Assembly: GCF_900186835.1 (NCBI RefSeq)
Contig: NZ_LT906448.1
Location: 1,409,501-1,473,500 of the forward strand
Direction: 5' to 3'
DNA from: Pasteurella dagmatis
Lineage (GTDB): Bacteria > Pseudomonadota > Gammaproteobacteria > Enterobacterales > Pasteurellaceae
DNA length: 64,000 nucleotides
Positions 11,343 through 21,024 of the stretch are shown in pieces. The translations under genes were made by a program, and so were the position numbers. The notes below the pieces were generated by a model. It searched no databases. It saw only the letters and a list, made by a program, of their open reading frames with translations, and was not told the origin of the DNA. Each line of letters starts with the position of its first letter. Position 1 is the stretch's first letter.

Positions 11343-11366
11343 AAAGCGGATAACAAAATCCGCTTT
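11343..11366 (-). terminator. Terminator after the DUF1287 gene
   Basis: AAAGCGGAT (11343-11351) and ATCCGCTTT (11358-11366) form a 9-bp stem with a 6-base loop, 12 bases past the stop at 11379. The minus strand runs on into TTTTT. Confidence 0.82.
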
Positions 11367-11378
11367 GATGTGTTTACT

Positions 11379-11945
11379 TTATGGGTAGCGATAATGCCCA
11401 ATCATTTTATATTTAAACAAAATATCTTCTTCTTGTGTCCCTGACCCTATATTATGAATGACTAATGGGATACCCTCTGGTGTTTTCTTATCTGAAACAA
11501 TGCCAATATGCGGTAAATTACGGGGCAAACGCCAAGTAACAATATCACCCGCCTTGAAACTAGCAACATCAGTCAGAGATAACGACTTACCTTGTCGTTG
11601 GAAAAATTTTTCCAAATTGGGAACTCGACGGTGATCAATATTGGTATCCGTCGCTTTTAGTCCCCACAGTTTTGGATAACTTTCCCATGCTCTTTTCATA
11701 TCTTGATTGACTAATTTTTGTAAATCAATATGCTGATGGCGATAAGCTCGGATAACCACATCTGTACAAACTCCCGTATGTAATGGTACATCCCCCATTG
11801 GAAATGCAATTTTACGATAAGTCGGATCATAACTTTTAGTGACATTAATTTGTTGGCGTGCATCTTGCACCAATTTCGTGAGGTTCACAGCAAGGCTTGC
11901 TTGACTCACCAATAACAAACAGATACCTAATAAATATGTATTCAT
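11379..11945 (-). CDS. Exported DUF1287 protein (YijF family), NlpC/P60-like
   Basis: The 188-residue protein has a signal peptide ([19 protein letters not shown]) and the DUF1287 pattern: [22 protein letters not shown] with the likely catalytic cysteine, the [23 protein letters not shown] segment with the likely histidine, and a C-terminal IGHYRY. This Cys/His order is that of NlpC/P60-type hydrolases, so a cell-wall target is inferred, not shown. Its ATG overlaps the dnaE stop by four bases (ATGA), so it is translated from the dnaE message. That pairing of an envelope protein with the replicase subunit is odd. Confidence 0.82.
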   Translation of the reverse strand: MNTYLLGICLLLVSQASLAVNLTKLVQDARQQINVTKSYDPTYRKIAFPMGDVPLHTGVCTDVVIRAYRHQHIDLQKLVNQDMKRAWESYPKLWGLKATDTNIDHRRVPNLEKFFQRQGKSLSLTDVASFKAGDIVTWRLPRNLPHIGIVSDKKTPEGIPLVIHNIGSGTQEEDILFKYKMIGHYRYP

Positions 11946-14900
11946 GACTGAAACTCCAATTCTACAGCCCTCTCCCCTAATATTTCCCCTAATTGTGCAA
12001 GTAATTCATCCGTAGGATTAATTGACCACTGAACTCCCATTTTGACCTTGCATTTGCCTCGTGGACTCGAATAATACACATGCATAGGTAGACTCCCCCC
12101 ACTATGTGGCTCAAGTAAGGTTTTAAATTGTCGAATAAATAATGGTGTTATCTGTTCTTCCGACAAACAAACAGCAAGAGCTTTCGCATAACGGCTACGC
12201 GCCTCATCTAAGCTCATTAATTCACGCACTGTCATTTTTAGTCCACCTGAAAAGTCATCAAAGCTCACTTGCCCTGAGACAATCACTATTGTATCTTTCT
12301 GCAATTTCTCGCCAAATTTTTCTAAAGCATCTCCAAATAAAGTAATATCTAAACGACCAGATCGATCATCAAGAGTTGCAATGCCCAAACGGTTACCTTT
12401 TTTTGTAATTGCCACACGTGAAGCGACCACTAAGCCGCTCACTGTACTCAATTGTCCTCGATAGTTTGGTGCCAAATCTTTTAAACGAGTAGAACTATAG
12501 TGCTCTAATTCTTTAATATACGGGCTAATTGGATGGCTACTTAAATACAGCCCAAGCGTTTCTCGTTCTCCATCAAGTATGACTTTTTCACTCCAACGTG
12601 GCGTACTGGCATAGGCCTTTTCCACATCTTCGTGTCTTTCTGTCAAGACACCGAACATATCTGTCTGCCCAAGCGCCTCGTCTTTTGCATGCTGATCAGA
12701 GGCTTTCAACGCATCTTCTAGATTTTTCGACAATGCGGCTCGATGTGGACCTAACTTATCAAAAGCGCCAGATAAAATCAGGCTTTCAAAAGTACGGCGG
12801 TTGATTTTTTTCAAATCCACACGAGCACATAAATCAAATAAGTCTTTAAAAATACCACCTTGCTCGCGTGCAGAAATTAAAGCTTCAATCGGCCCTTCAC
12901 CCACACCTTTAATCGCTCCGATGCCATATACGATTTCACTATTTTCATTCACACTAAAATGATGTTTACCCGTATTAATATCAGGTGGAGCTACTTTTAA
13001 GCCCATACGCAAACACTCGTCATACAAGCCCACAATTTTATCAGTGTTATCCATTTCTGATGTCATTACCGCTGCCATAAATTCTGCTGGGTAATGGGTT
13101 TTTAACCATAAAGTTTGATAAGAAACCAATGCATAAGCTGCTGAGTGCGATTTGTTAAAGCCATAACCTGCGAATTTTTCTACAAGGTCGAAGATCTTCA
13201 TCGCAAGTTCACCATCAACTCCCTTTTGAATAGCACCTTTTTCAAAAATTTCACGTTGTGCTGCCATTTCCTCAGGCTTTTTCTTACCCATTGCACGGCG
13301 TAATAAATCCGCACCACCTAGCGTATAACCTGCCAGTTCTTGTGCAATCTGCATGACTTGTTCTTGATAAACAATAACACCATAAGTTGGTTCTAAAATT
13401 GGTTTTAAACTTTCGTGTTGATATTCAGGATCAGGATAAGCAACAGGCTCATTTCCGTGTTTACGGTCAATAAAGTTCTGCACCATTCCCGATTCTAACG
13501 GACCCGGTCGGAATAATGCCACTAGTGCGATAATATCCTCAAAACAGTCAGGTTGAAGACGTTTTATCAAATCCTTCATCCCACGCGATTCTAGCTGGAA
13601 AACAGCCGTTGTTTCAGAGCGTTTTAATAGTTCAAAGGATTCTGGATCATCTAATGGAATTGTGGAAATATCAACTAGTGGTTTCCCCTCTTTAGCAAGG
13701 CGTGTATTGATCATATCCAACGCCCATTTAATGATGGTCAAAGTACGCAAACCTAAGAAGTCGAACTTCACTAAGCCGGCATATTCCACATCATTTTTAT
13801 CAAAATGCGTCACAGGGTGTTTACCCTCTGAGTCGCAATATAGTGGTGAAAAATCCGTAATTAATCCCGGTGAAATGACTACCCCACCTGCGTGTTTACC
13901 CGCATTACGTGTCACACCTTCGAGTTTACGAGCCATATCGATCAGGGCTTTGACTTCTTCATCCGAATCATAAACTACTTGTAACTGTGGCTCCGCTGCA
14001 AAAGCCTTTGCCAGCGTCATACCTGGATCAGGTGGAATTAACTTAGAAATTCGATCAACAAAGCCATACGGATGCCCAAGTACACGCCCTACGTCCCTGA
14101 TGACCGCTTTTGCTGCCATTGTGCCAAAAGTAATAATTTGTGATACCGCACCACGTCCATAAGTTTCTGCAACATGTTCGATAACTCGATCTCGACCATC
14201 CATACAGAAGTCAACATCAAAGTCAGGCATAGAAACACGTTCTGGGTTTAAGAAACGCTCAAAAAGTAAGTCAAATTCGAGAGGATCAAGATCGGTAATT
14301 TTTAACGCATAAGCGACTAACGAGCCCGCACCAGAACCACGCCCCGGTCCTACTGGAATATCGTTATCTTTCGACCACTGAATAAATTCCATTACGATCA
14401 AGAAGTAACCTGGGAACCCCATCTGGTTAATTACATCCAATTCAACTTGCAAACGCTCATCATATTCTGAACGACGCTCTTGTCGGACTTTCTCATCAGG
14501 AAACAGCACTTGCAGACGCTCTTCCAAACCTTCTTTAGATTTTTTAACCAGAAATGCTTCAGTAGAAAGATCTCCTGTTGGAAATTTAGGTAAAAAATAT
14601 TCGCCTAAACGAATTGTCACATTACAACGTTGAGCGATGAGTAAAGTATTTTCAAGTGCAGAAGGAACATCTGAAAACAGCTCACACATTTCTTGTTCTG
14701 AACGAAAATATTGCTGACTAGTATAAATTTTCGGACGTTTTGGATCATCAAGTGTATAACTGTCGTGAATAGCTACACGAATTTCGTGCGCCTCGAAATC
14801 CTCTTCCTCTAGGAATAACACATCATTAGTCGCAACAACAGGTAAACCTTTTTGCTCCGCATATTTAATAGCTAAGCTCACATAACGCTCTTCTTCATGG

Positions 14901-15421
14901 CGTCCAGTTCGGCTCAAACTTAAATAAAAATGTTCAGGGAAATATTCTTGATAAAAATGTACCGCACTTTCAATCTCTGCTTGGTTACCTTTAAGTAACT
15001 TTTTCCCTACATCACCATTATGCCCCCCCGAAAGAATGATGAGTCCTTCACGATGTTCAATGAGCCATTCTTGATCGATATAAGGTAAATCTTGGTAGCC
15101 ACGCTCATAAGCTTTAGAAAGTAATAAAGTAATATTTTGATAACCTGTATTGTTTTTCGCCAGCAAAGTGAGTTCAAAACGTTCATCACCACATAGAGCG
15201 CTTTTTACTAGAACATCCGCCCCAATAATCGGCTTTATGCCTGATGATAGTGCTTCACCATAAAAGCGTACCAATCCACAAAAGTTAGTAAAATCAGTCA
15301 ATCCCATTGCTACCATATTGTTTTCGACACAGGCTTTAACTAACGGCTTTACTTTAGCAATGCCGTTAATCATCGAAAAATCACTGTGAACACGCAGGTG
15401 AACAAAACGGGGGATAGACAT
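11942..15421 (-). CDS. dnaE: DNA polymerase III alpha subunit
   Basis: Catalytic subunit of the replicative polymerase. The 1159-residue protein starts with a PHP domain ([20 protein letters not shown]), followed by the polymerase core with [16 protein letters not shown] and the catalytic aspartates in [16 protein letters not shown] near residue 400, then the fingers with [19 protein letters not shown], and a C-terminal OB-fold region ([18 protein letters not shown]). Length matches E. coli (1160). The gene is 170 bases downstream of hktE, beyond its terminator. An uptake signal lies inside at 14961-14969 and another in the leader at 15458-15466. Confidence 0.98.
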   Translation of the reverse strand: MSIPRFVHLRVHSDFSMINGIAKVKPLVKACVENNMVAMGLTDFTNFCGLVRFYGEALSSGIKPIIGADVLVKSALCGDERFELTLLAKNNTGYQNITLLLSKAYERGYQDLPYIDQEWLIEHREGLIILSGGHNGDVGKKLLKGNQAEIESAVHFYQEYFPEHFYLSLSRTGRHEEERYVSLAIKYAEQKGLPVVATNDVLFLEEEDFEAHEIRVAIHDSYTLDDPKRPKIYTSQQYFRSEQEMCELFSDVPSALENTLLIAQRCNVTIRLGEYFLPKFPTGDLSTEAFLVKKSKEGLEERLQVLFPDEKVRQERRSEYDERLQVELDVINQMGFPGYFLIVMEFIQWSKDNDIPVGPGRGSGAGSLVAYALKITDLDPLEFDLLFERFLNPERVSMPDFDVDFCMDGRDRVIEHVAETYGRGAVSQIITFGTMAAKAVIRDVGRVLGHPYGFVDRISKLIPPDPGMTLAKAFAAEPQLQVVYDSDEEVKALIDMARKLEGVTRNAGKHAGGVVISPGLITDFSPLYCDSEGKHPVTHFDKNDVEYAGLVKFDFLGLRTLTIIKWALDMINTRLAKEGKPLVDISTIPLDDPESFELLKRSETTAVFQLESRGMKDLIKRLQPDCFEDIIALVALFRPGPLESGMVQNFIDRKHGNEPVAYPDPEYQHESLKPILEPTYGVIVYQEQVMQIAQELAGYTLGGADLLRRAMGKKKPEEMAAQREIFEKGAIQKGVDGELAMKIFDLVEKFAGYGFNKSHSAAYALVSYQTLWLKTHYPAEFMAAVMTSEMDNTDKIVGLYDECLRMGLKVAPPDINTGKHHFSVNENSEIVYGIGAIKGVGEGPIEALISAREQGGIFKDLFDLCARVDLKKINRRTFESLILSGAFDKLGPHRAALSKNLEDALKASDQHAKDEALGQTDMFGVLTERHEDVEKAYASTPRWSEKVILDGERETLGLYLSSHPISPYIKELEHYSSTRLKDLAPNYRGQLSTVSGLVVASRVAITKKGNRLGIATLDDRSGRLDITLFGDALEKFGEKLQKDTIVIVSGQVSFDDFSGGLKMTVRELMSLDEARSRYAKALAVCLSEEQITPLFIRQFKTLLEPHSGGSLPMHVYYSSPRGKCKVKMGVQWSINPTDELLAQLGEILGERAVELEFQS

Positions 15422-15532
15422 AAAATAGAATCCTTGGAGTGTGTAAGTTTATGTGGAAAGTGCGGTTTATTTTAACGGGATTTTTTCGGTTGCACAAATT
15501 TAGTAAGATGAATGAAAGTACATAATTTAGGA

Positions 15533-15562
15533 AATAAAAAAGGCTTGGGTTGCCCCAAGCCT
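15533..15562 (-). terminator. Terminator after hktE
   Basis: AGGCTTGGG (15541-15549) and CCCAAGCCT (15554-15562) form a perfect 9-bp GC-rich stem with a 4-base loop. On the minus strand a T run follows directly. Confidence 0.88.
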
Positions 15563-15590
15563 GAAAAGTCATAAAGTTCAATAAAAATAA

Positions 15591-17045
15591 TTATTTTGCT
15601 AAATTCTCGCGAATTGCATCAGCTAATTCTTTGCTTACTTTATCGAATAAAGCTAATTGTCTTTCAACAATTGCAGGGTCAGTTACGCCTGATAAACCTG
15701 CTGCGAAGTTTGATGCTACGCGAGCTTTTTGTTCCGCATTGAACAAATTGTAAAGCGCAGCTGGTTGTGAATAATAATCTTCATCATACTCACGGAAGTT
15801 AAAGTGTGCAGCTGAACGCTCTAATTCTAATGCTGGCTCTTGTTGGTGAGTAGGCACATAAGTATCAAAACGGTTCGGTGCATAGTTAGGGTGTGTACCA
15901 CCATTGTTATCTACACGCATTGCGCCATCACGGTGTGTGGTGTGGTATGGGCATTTTGGTGCGTTAACAGGGATTTGGTGATGGTTAACACCTAAACGGT
16001 AACGTTGCGCATCTTGGTATGAGAATAGACGTCCTTGTAACATACGGTCTGGAGAGAAACCAATTCCTGGAACGATGTTAGAAGGTGCAAACGCTGCCTG
16101 TTCTACTTCTGCAAAGTAGTTAATTGGGTTTTGATTTAACTCTAATACGCCCACTTCGATCATTGGATAATCTTTGTGTGGCCATACTTTTGTTAAGTCA
16201 AACGCATAGTTATGTTTGTGTGCATCTGCTTCTGGCATGATTTGTACTTGAACATTCCAACGTGGGAATTCGCCACGCTCAATCGCTTCGTATAAATCTT
16301 GTTGGCTTGACTCACGGTTTTCACCCACCACTTTAGCCGCTTCTTCATTAGTATAGAATTTGTGACCTTGTTGTGTTTTGAAGTGGAATTTCACCCAAAA
16401 ACGTTCATTTTGTGCATTGATAAAGCTATATGTGTGGCTACCATAACCATTCATATGACGTAAATCTGCTGGAATACCACGGTCACTGAAAAGAATCATA
16501 ATTTGGTGTAATGATTCAGGATGACGTGACCAGAAATCCCACGCAGCATTCGCATCACGCATATTAGTTTGCGGATTACGTTTTTGAGTGTGAATGAAAT
16601 CAGGGAATTTCAATGGATCACGGATAAAGAATACTGGTGTATTGTTACCTACTAAGTCCCAGTTACCTTGCTCTGTGTAGAATTTTAATGCGAAACCACG
16701 AACATCACGCTCTGCATCAGCAGCACCACGCTCACCCGCTACAGTTGAGAAACGCAATAACACTTGAGTTTGTTTACCAATGCCATTGAATAAATCCGCT
16801 TTTGTGTATTTGCTAATATCGTGAGTTACAGTGAATGTACCATAAGCTGCTGAACCTTTAGCATGAACAACACGCTCAGGAATACGCTCACGAGCAAAGT
16901 GCGCTAATTTCTCTTGATACCAAACATCTTGTAAAAGTAATGGGCCTTTAGGACCTGCAGACATTGTATTATCGTTTTCAACGATAGGTGCACCTGCAGC
17001 GTTAGTTAAAGTTTTTGAACCGTGGTCAAATGGGCATTTAGACAT
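15591..17045 (-). CDS. hktE: Catalase, monofunctional haem type
   Basis: Breaks down hydrogen peroxide. The 484-residue protein is a small-subunit catalase: [12 protein letters not shown] with the distal histidine, [35 protein letters not shown] with the distal asparagine, and [14 protein letters not shown] with the proximal haem tyrosine. AGAGGAGTAGATT precedes the ATG. In H. influenzae the orthologue is HktE, controlled by OxyR. As a haem protein it depends on imported haem or porphyrin in haem-requiring species. The gene stands alone: a terminator follows, and about 830 bases of empty AT-rich DNA precede it. Confidence 0.96.
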   Translation of the reverse strand: MSKCPFDHGSKTLTNAAGAPIVENDNTMSAGPKGPLLLQDVWYQEKLAHFARERIPERVVHAKGSAAYGTFTVTHDISKYTKADLFNGIGKQTQVLLRFSTVAGERGAADAERDVRGFALKFYTEQGNWDLVGNNTPVFFIRDPLKFPDFIHTQKRNPQTNMRDANAAWDFWSRHPESLHQIMILFSDRGIPADLRHMNGYGSHTYSFINAQNERFWVKFHFKTQQGHKFYTNEEAAKVVGENRESSQQDLYEAIERGEFPRWNVQVQIMPEADAHKHNYAFDLTKVWPHKDYPMIEVGVLELNQNPINYFAEVEQAAFAPSNIVPGIGFSPDRMLQGRLFSYQDAQRYRLGVNHHQIPVNAPKCPYHTTHRDGAMRVDNNGGTHPNYAPNRFDTYVPTHQQEPALELERSAAHFNFREYDEDYYSQPAALYNLFNAEQKARVASNFAAGLSGVTDPAIVERQLALFDKVSKELADAIRENLAK

Positions 17046-17084
17046 AATCTACTCCTCTAAAATAATGGACATACCAGATTTATT

Positions 17085-17112
17085 TTATCAATAAAACTGA
17101 TAACAATTTTCA
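17085..17112. promoter_or_regulatory. Operator-like dyad upstream of hktE, Fur-like
   Basis: TTATCA (17085-17090) and TGATAA (17098-17103) form a dyad with 7 bases between. The overlapping 17098-17112 (TGATAACAATTTTCA) matches the Fur 7-1-7 consensus at 12 of 14 paired positions. It begins 40 bases before the hktE ATG. No convincing -35/-10 pair could be tied to it, so the call is tentative. Confidence 0.3.
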
Positions 17113-17876
17113 TCATAAGTACGGTATTCATACTTGGTTTGAAAAATTATATGTATTTTAAACAAACTCGCAATCTATTATTTTGATAGAAAAATTTTAT
17201 TAAAAAGGAAATATCAAACAATCTGATATACAAAACCTATTACAATACATAAAAATATTCACTATAAAAATTTTTATTCCTGTATGCTTTTATTCTAAAC
17301 TAGAACCCCATCCAGATTAAAAGAAAAAACACATATAAATCAATTAATTAAAAAAATATTACATTCTATCAAACCCACTTTAATATAATAAAATGGAATA
17401 AGTATCAGTTACTTTTTTAAATATAAAAATTTAATACAAAAAAGAAAAAATTTATTTTAAGTAAATATAAGAACTATATTAATACCAAAATAATATTTAT
17501 TGTGTTACGAATAAAAAATAATAAAACTCAAATAATAAATATAACACCAAACCAGTAAAATTAGAATAATTAATCGAAAGTTAAATGGCATATGATATAA
17601 TTTAATTATATTAACAATATGTGTATTTATATTTTTTATAAATCTGTAACAACGAGCGATTAACAGTTGACTATAAGGAGATAAATAATAGTTTGAAAAC
17701 ACAAGAATAATTTAAAAGGAAGTAAAAAAGAAAACTCAAAATAATTTAAGACGAGATATAAAACACATAGGGCAATCTATAACATTTACCCTATATAAAA
17801 CATAAAATTTTTTTCATTGACAACAATCAATAGTTTATTTTCAATAAAAATAAACTATCAATATAATCTAAGAGCA
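17113..17876. other. Long AT-rich spacer with no recognisable gene
   Basis: I see no coding sequence, RNA gene or uptake signal here. The one ORF over 60 codons (minus strand, 17505-17702) has low-complexity composition and no ribosome site. A 12-bp A/T-only hairpin (17828-17839 with 17845-17856) lies about 20 bases downstream of the HI0933-type gene and may mark its transcript end. Fragments that resemble ribosome sites (for example AAGGAGATAAATA near 17678) lead to no reading frame, as in decayed coding DNA. Confidence 0.5.
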
Positions 17877-19082
17877 TTACTTGAGAAGCAATGCTTGTGC
17901 GCATACATAAGCAGAACTCCACGCCCATTGAAAATTATAACCTCCTAGCCAACCTGTCACATCTAAGACTTCACCAATAAAATACAAACCTTGGACAGAA
18001 TAAGCCTCCATTGTTTTTGAGGACACTGCACTAGTATCAATACCTCCCATTGTGACTTCTGCAGTACGGTAACCCTCTGTTCCATTAGGTAAAAATTGCC
18101 AATGATGAATTAATTGATCGAGTTGTTGAAAAATTGGTTTGCTCAGTTGTGCAATAGGCATATCTTGTACTAATTGTTGTACAATCCAAAGCTCTACTAA
18201 TTTTTTAGGTAATACTTTTGCCAAAGCATTTTTTAGCAGTAACTTTGGCGAAGTTGCTCGTAGTTGTTGTAAAAAGTCAACAATATTTTCACTTGGTAAT
18301 AAATCAATTTCGATGGATTCATTTGGTTGCCAATAATTTGAGATCTGCAAAATCGCAGGACCTGAGATGCCTCGATGAGTAAACAACATATTATTAGCAA
18401 AAGCCTTGCCATTTTGCGCTGTAGCCACGATAGGTAATGCAATTCCTGAAAGTGCGGTATAAAATTTATCAATTTCACGCCAAGTGAAAGGCACAAGGCT
18501 AGCACGTGGAGCGAGCACTTGAATACCAAAATGCTCTGCAATTTGATAACCAAAAGGTGAAGCTCCAAGACCTGGCATTGAAAGCCCACCCGTTGCAATC
18601 ACTAAGGATTGGCAATACCATATTTGCCCATTGGCAATTAATGAAAAGCGCCGCTTATGGTCATTTTCTTGCTTTCTTACACCGCTAATTTGTTGACGTA
18701 GTTGAATATTAACACCATATTTTTCACATTCTGACAGCAACATTTCAACGATTTTTTCTGCACCTTCATCAGTGAATAGCTGTCCTAACTCTTTCTCATG
18801 ATAAGCAATACCGTACTCTGCCACCATTGCAATAAAATCCCATTGGGTATAGCGAGCAAGAGCAGATTTAACAAAGTGCGGATTTTGTGAAAGATAATGT
18901 TGTGGTGTAACATCAAGATTAGTGAAATTACAAAATCCACCACCCGACATCAAAATTTTACGCCCAACTTTTTTGCCGTTATCAAATAACGTCACTTGCT
19001 TACCTAGCTTAGCGGCTTGGCTTGCACAAAATAAACCAGCAGCCCCCGCTCCAATAATAATAACTTCAGAATAATTGTTCAT
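17877..19082 (-). CDS. yhiN: HI0933/YhiN family NAD(P)/FAD-dependent flavoprotein
   Basis: The 401-residue flavoprotein has an N-terminal dinucleotide-binding motif (VIIIGAGAAGLFCASQAA), then VGRKILMSGGGFCNFTN and a late FAD motif around IGEVLDVTGWLGGYNFQWA. It is the family for which H. influenzae HI0933 is the type. The reaction is unknown. It is the last gene of a minus-strand series and follows nrfG by 59 bases, which I recall also from H. influenzae, so co-transcription with the nrf assembly genes is possible. An internal uptake signal is at 18450-18458. Confidence 0.9.
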   Translation of the reverse strand: MNNYSEVIIIGAGAAGLFCASQAAKLGKQVTLFDNGKKVGRKILMSGGGFCNFTNLDVTPQHYLSQNPHFVKSALARYTQWDFIAMVAEYGIAYHEKELGQLFTDEGAEKIVEMLLSECEKYGVNIQLRQQISGVRKQENDHKRRFSLIANGQIWYCQSLVIATGGLSMPGLGASPFGYQIAEHFGIQVLAPRASLVPFTWREIDKFYTALSGIALPIVATAQNGKAFANNMLFTHRGISGPAILQISNYWQPNESIEIDLLPSENIVDFLQQLRATSPKLLLKNALAKVLPKKLVELWIVQQLVQDMPIAQLSKPIFQQLDQLIHHWQFLPNGTEGYRTAEVTMGGIDTSAVSSKTMEAYSVQGLYFIGEVLDVTGWLGGYNFQWAWSSAYVCAQALLLK

Positions 19083-19141
19083 AAATGTGATTAATATGTT
19101 GTAAGCAATAAGCTAATGTAGGTTAATATCAGATTATTGCT

Positions 19142-19981
19142 TTATTTTGATTGTTGCAGTCTAATTTCTGCCATTTGAATACGTTGAATCAAAGTACGGC
19201 GATCGATATTTGGTCGGTCGGAGTCTAACATTTTTTGCCATGTCTGTGCGGCTTTTTGATAATTTCCTTGAACAAATGCATCAGTAGCAATCAATGATAG
19301 GCTTGAAATTTCTTGTGGATCTTCAATCAGTGCTTGATTTAATAATGCCTGCACTGCCTCCGTCAGTTGTTGCCCCGATTGATAATAAAGTGCAGTCGCT
19401 AAAGCGCCTAAAATATAAGGCTTATTGCCTAACAAGCTTTGTGCATTCTGGTAAGAAATCCTTGCACTATCAAATTCATTATTTTCGATATACGCTTGTC
19501 CCAATGCGAGCCAATTTTCTGCATCATTAGGATCTTGGCGCAATTTATTTTGAATTTGTGTGATTTTATCCTCATTTTGCTGAGATATAGCTTGCTCCAT
19601 TAATTGCATTTGTTGCTGTAAAAAAGTGGCTTCGCCTTGCTCAACGTCTGTATAACGAGGCAAAGAAAAATAGTACAAACTTGGCACAGTAATTAATAAG
19701 AACGCTAAAAACATATTCAATTTTAATGAGAAACGCACCGCACATTTCCCTTCAGTTAATACAAAATCCGATTGATTTTGTAATTGTTTTTCATCTTCCA
19801 ATAAACGCTGCCCCAATTCATTACGCAATTCTGGGTCTGAGCTCATCATCAATTGCTCACGATATAAAGCAATATTTTTTTGCTGACGATAGTTGTTTTG
19901 CCAAGACAACCATTTTCCGAAAGGTAATAATAGCAACACAATAATCAACAACGTAAAAGTTAATAATCCCCACCACATCAT
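19142..19981 (-). CDS. nrfG: NrfG/CcmI-type TPR protein for cytochrome c haem attachment
   Basis: The 279-residue protein has an N-terminal membrane helix (WWGLLTFTLLIIVLLLLP), a cytoplasmic loop, a second helix near residue 90 and a periplasmic TPR domain (LRQDPNDAENWLALGQAYIENNEFDSA). In E. coli, NrfG works with NrfE and NrfF to attach haem to the unusual CXXCK site of NrfA by presenting the apocytochrome. Here it carries the longer CcmI-like N-terminal part. Its ATG overlaps nrfF by four bases (ATGA), and all upstream genes belong to the same pathway. The gene at 34234 (ccmI) is its paralogue. Confidence 0.88.
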   Translation of the reverse strand: MMWWGLLTFTLLIIVLLLLPFGKWLSWQNNYRQQKNIALYREQLMMSSDPELRNELGQRLLEDEKQLQNQSDFVLTEGKCAVRFSLKLNMFLAFLLITVPSLYYFSLPRYTDVEQGEATFLQQQMQLMEQAISQQNEDKITQIQNKLRQDPNDAENWLALGQAYIENNEFDSARISYQNAQSLLGNKPYILGALATALYYQSGQQLTEAVQALLNQALIEDPQEISSLSLIATDAFVQGNYQKAAQTWQKMLDSDRPNIDRRTLIQRIQMAEIRLQQSK

Positions 19982-20481
19982 TCTTGTCTATCCGTTTGTT
20001 CTGTTTGCTTTAATAAACGTTCAATTGCATCTTGTTGCGATTTATTGAGCACCCTCTCGGCTTTTACTTGTTTTGAACGTTTTTTGGCATAGCTAAGCAT
20101 CAAACCTAAAGCAAACAATAATGAAATAGCAGGGAGGCTCCATAATGCGGCGGTCGTCCATTGGAGAGGTGGATTATACAACACAAAATTACCAAAACGT
20201 GATGTCATTAAATTCACAATTTCTTGATTGCTTTTACCTTCATCAACCATTTTGTATACTTCAATTCGCAAGTCATAAGCAATAGGCGAGTTAGATTCCA
20301 CTAAATTTTGATTTTGACATTGTGGACAACGCAAGGATTTAGCAAGCTCCACAGCTCTCACACGATCTTCCGTATTTTTGAATTGATAAGTGTCCACTAT
20401 TTCTGCTCGAACCAAAACACTGAAAAAGAGCAAAAAACTTAACAAGAATCCATTGCACCTTGTCACTATCTGTTTTGTCAT
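19978..20481 (-). CDS. nrfF: NrfF/CcmH-type haem lyase subunit
   Basis: The 167-residue protein has a signal peptide (about residues 1-26), the redox motif in LRCPQCQNQN, YDLRIEVYKMVDEGKSNQEIV and a C-terminal membrane helix after LYNPPLQWTTAALW, as in CcmH/NrfF. It is thought to reduce the apocytochrome cysteines before haem ligation. It starts on the stop codon of the DsbE-like gene (TAATG) and overlaps nrfG. The ccmH at 35127 is its paralogue, with a very similar CPQCQN motif. Confidence 0.9.
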   Translation of the reverse strand: MTKQIVTRCNGFLLSFLLFFSVLVRAEIVDTYQFKNTEDRVRAVELAKSLRCPQCQNQNLVESNSPIAYDLRIEVYKMVDEGKSNQEIVNLMTSRFGNFVLYNPPLQWTTAALWSLPAISLLFALGLMLSYAKKRSKQVKAERVLNKSQQDAIERLLKQTEQTDRQE

Positions 20482-21008
20482 TATTTTGTCTCCAAATGTT
20501 GCAACTCAGGCACAAAGTAGTTTTGCCATATTTCAGCATTAAGTGGACCAGTATAACGATACTGAACAACACCGTATTTATCTACTAAATAGGTTTCGGG
20601 TGCACCGTCCACACCAAGGTTTAACGCAAATTCCCCTTTACTATCATTAATCACCAATACAAACGGGTTGCCAATTTTCTGCAACATTGCTAATGCATTT
20701 GAGGTTTTATCACGATAATTGAGCCCGACAATTGGAATAGATTTTGATAGTTGCATTAAAAAAGGATGCTCTTGCTTACAATAAGCACACCAACTCCCCC
20801 AAACATTCAATAAAAATGCTTGTTTTGGTAAATCCTTATTGCTTAATACTCTCTCTATTTTTAATAAATCTGTTTGATAAAATTCTGGTACAGGCTTACC
20901 AATTAACGCAGAAGCTATTTTCTTTGGATCTTGCTGTAAACCAATTAATAACAATGTACAAACAGCTAAAATCACAAATAATGGCAGAAATAAAAGAGCT
21001 CTTTTCAT
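20481..21008 (-). CDS. DsbE/CcmG-like thioredoxin of the nrf assembly set
   Basis: The 175-residue protein has an N-terminal membrane anchor and a periplasmic thioredoxin fold with the active site GSWCAYCKQEH and the cis-proline loop VDGAPETYLVD. KPVPEFYQTDL is the typical CcmG/DsbE lead-in. It is expected to keep apocytochrome cysteines reduced. E. coli nrf has no such gene, but it lies between nrfE and nrfF here with tight spacing (16 bases from nrfE, one-base overlap with nrfF). The paralogue ccmG is at 35582. Confidence 0.9.
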   Translation of the reverse strand: MKRALLFLPLFVILAVCTLLLIGLQQDPKKIASALIGKPVPEFYQTDLLKIERVLSNKDLPKQAFLLNVWGSWCAYCKQEHPFLMQLSKSIPIVGLNYRDKTSNALAMLQKIGNPFVLVINDSKGEFALNLGVDGAPETYLVDKYGVVQYRYTGPLNAEIWQNYFVPELQHLETK

Positions 21009-21024
21009 CTTAGATTTTTCCTGT

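Noticed and set aside
17505-17702. 65-codon ORF on the minus strand in the AT-rich spacer upstream of hktE
   Set aside because: Composition is typical of random AT-rich DNA (many Ile, Tyr, Leu), with no ribosome site and no recognisable family.
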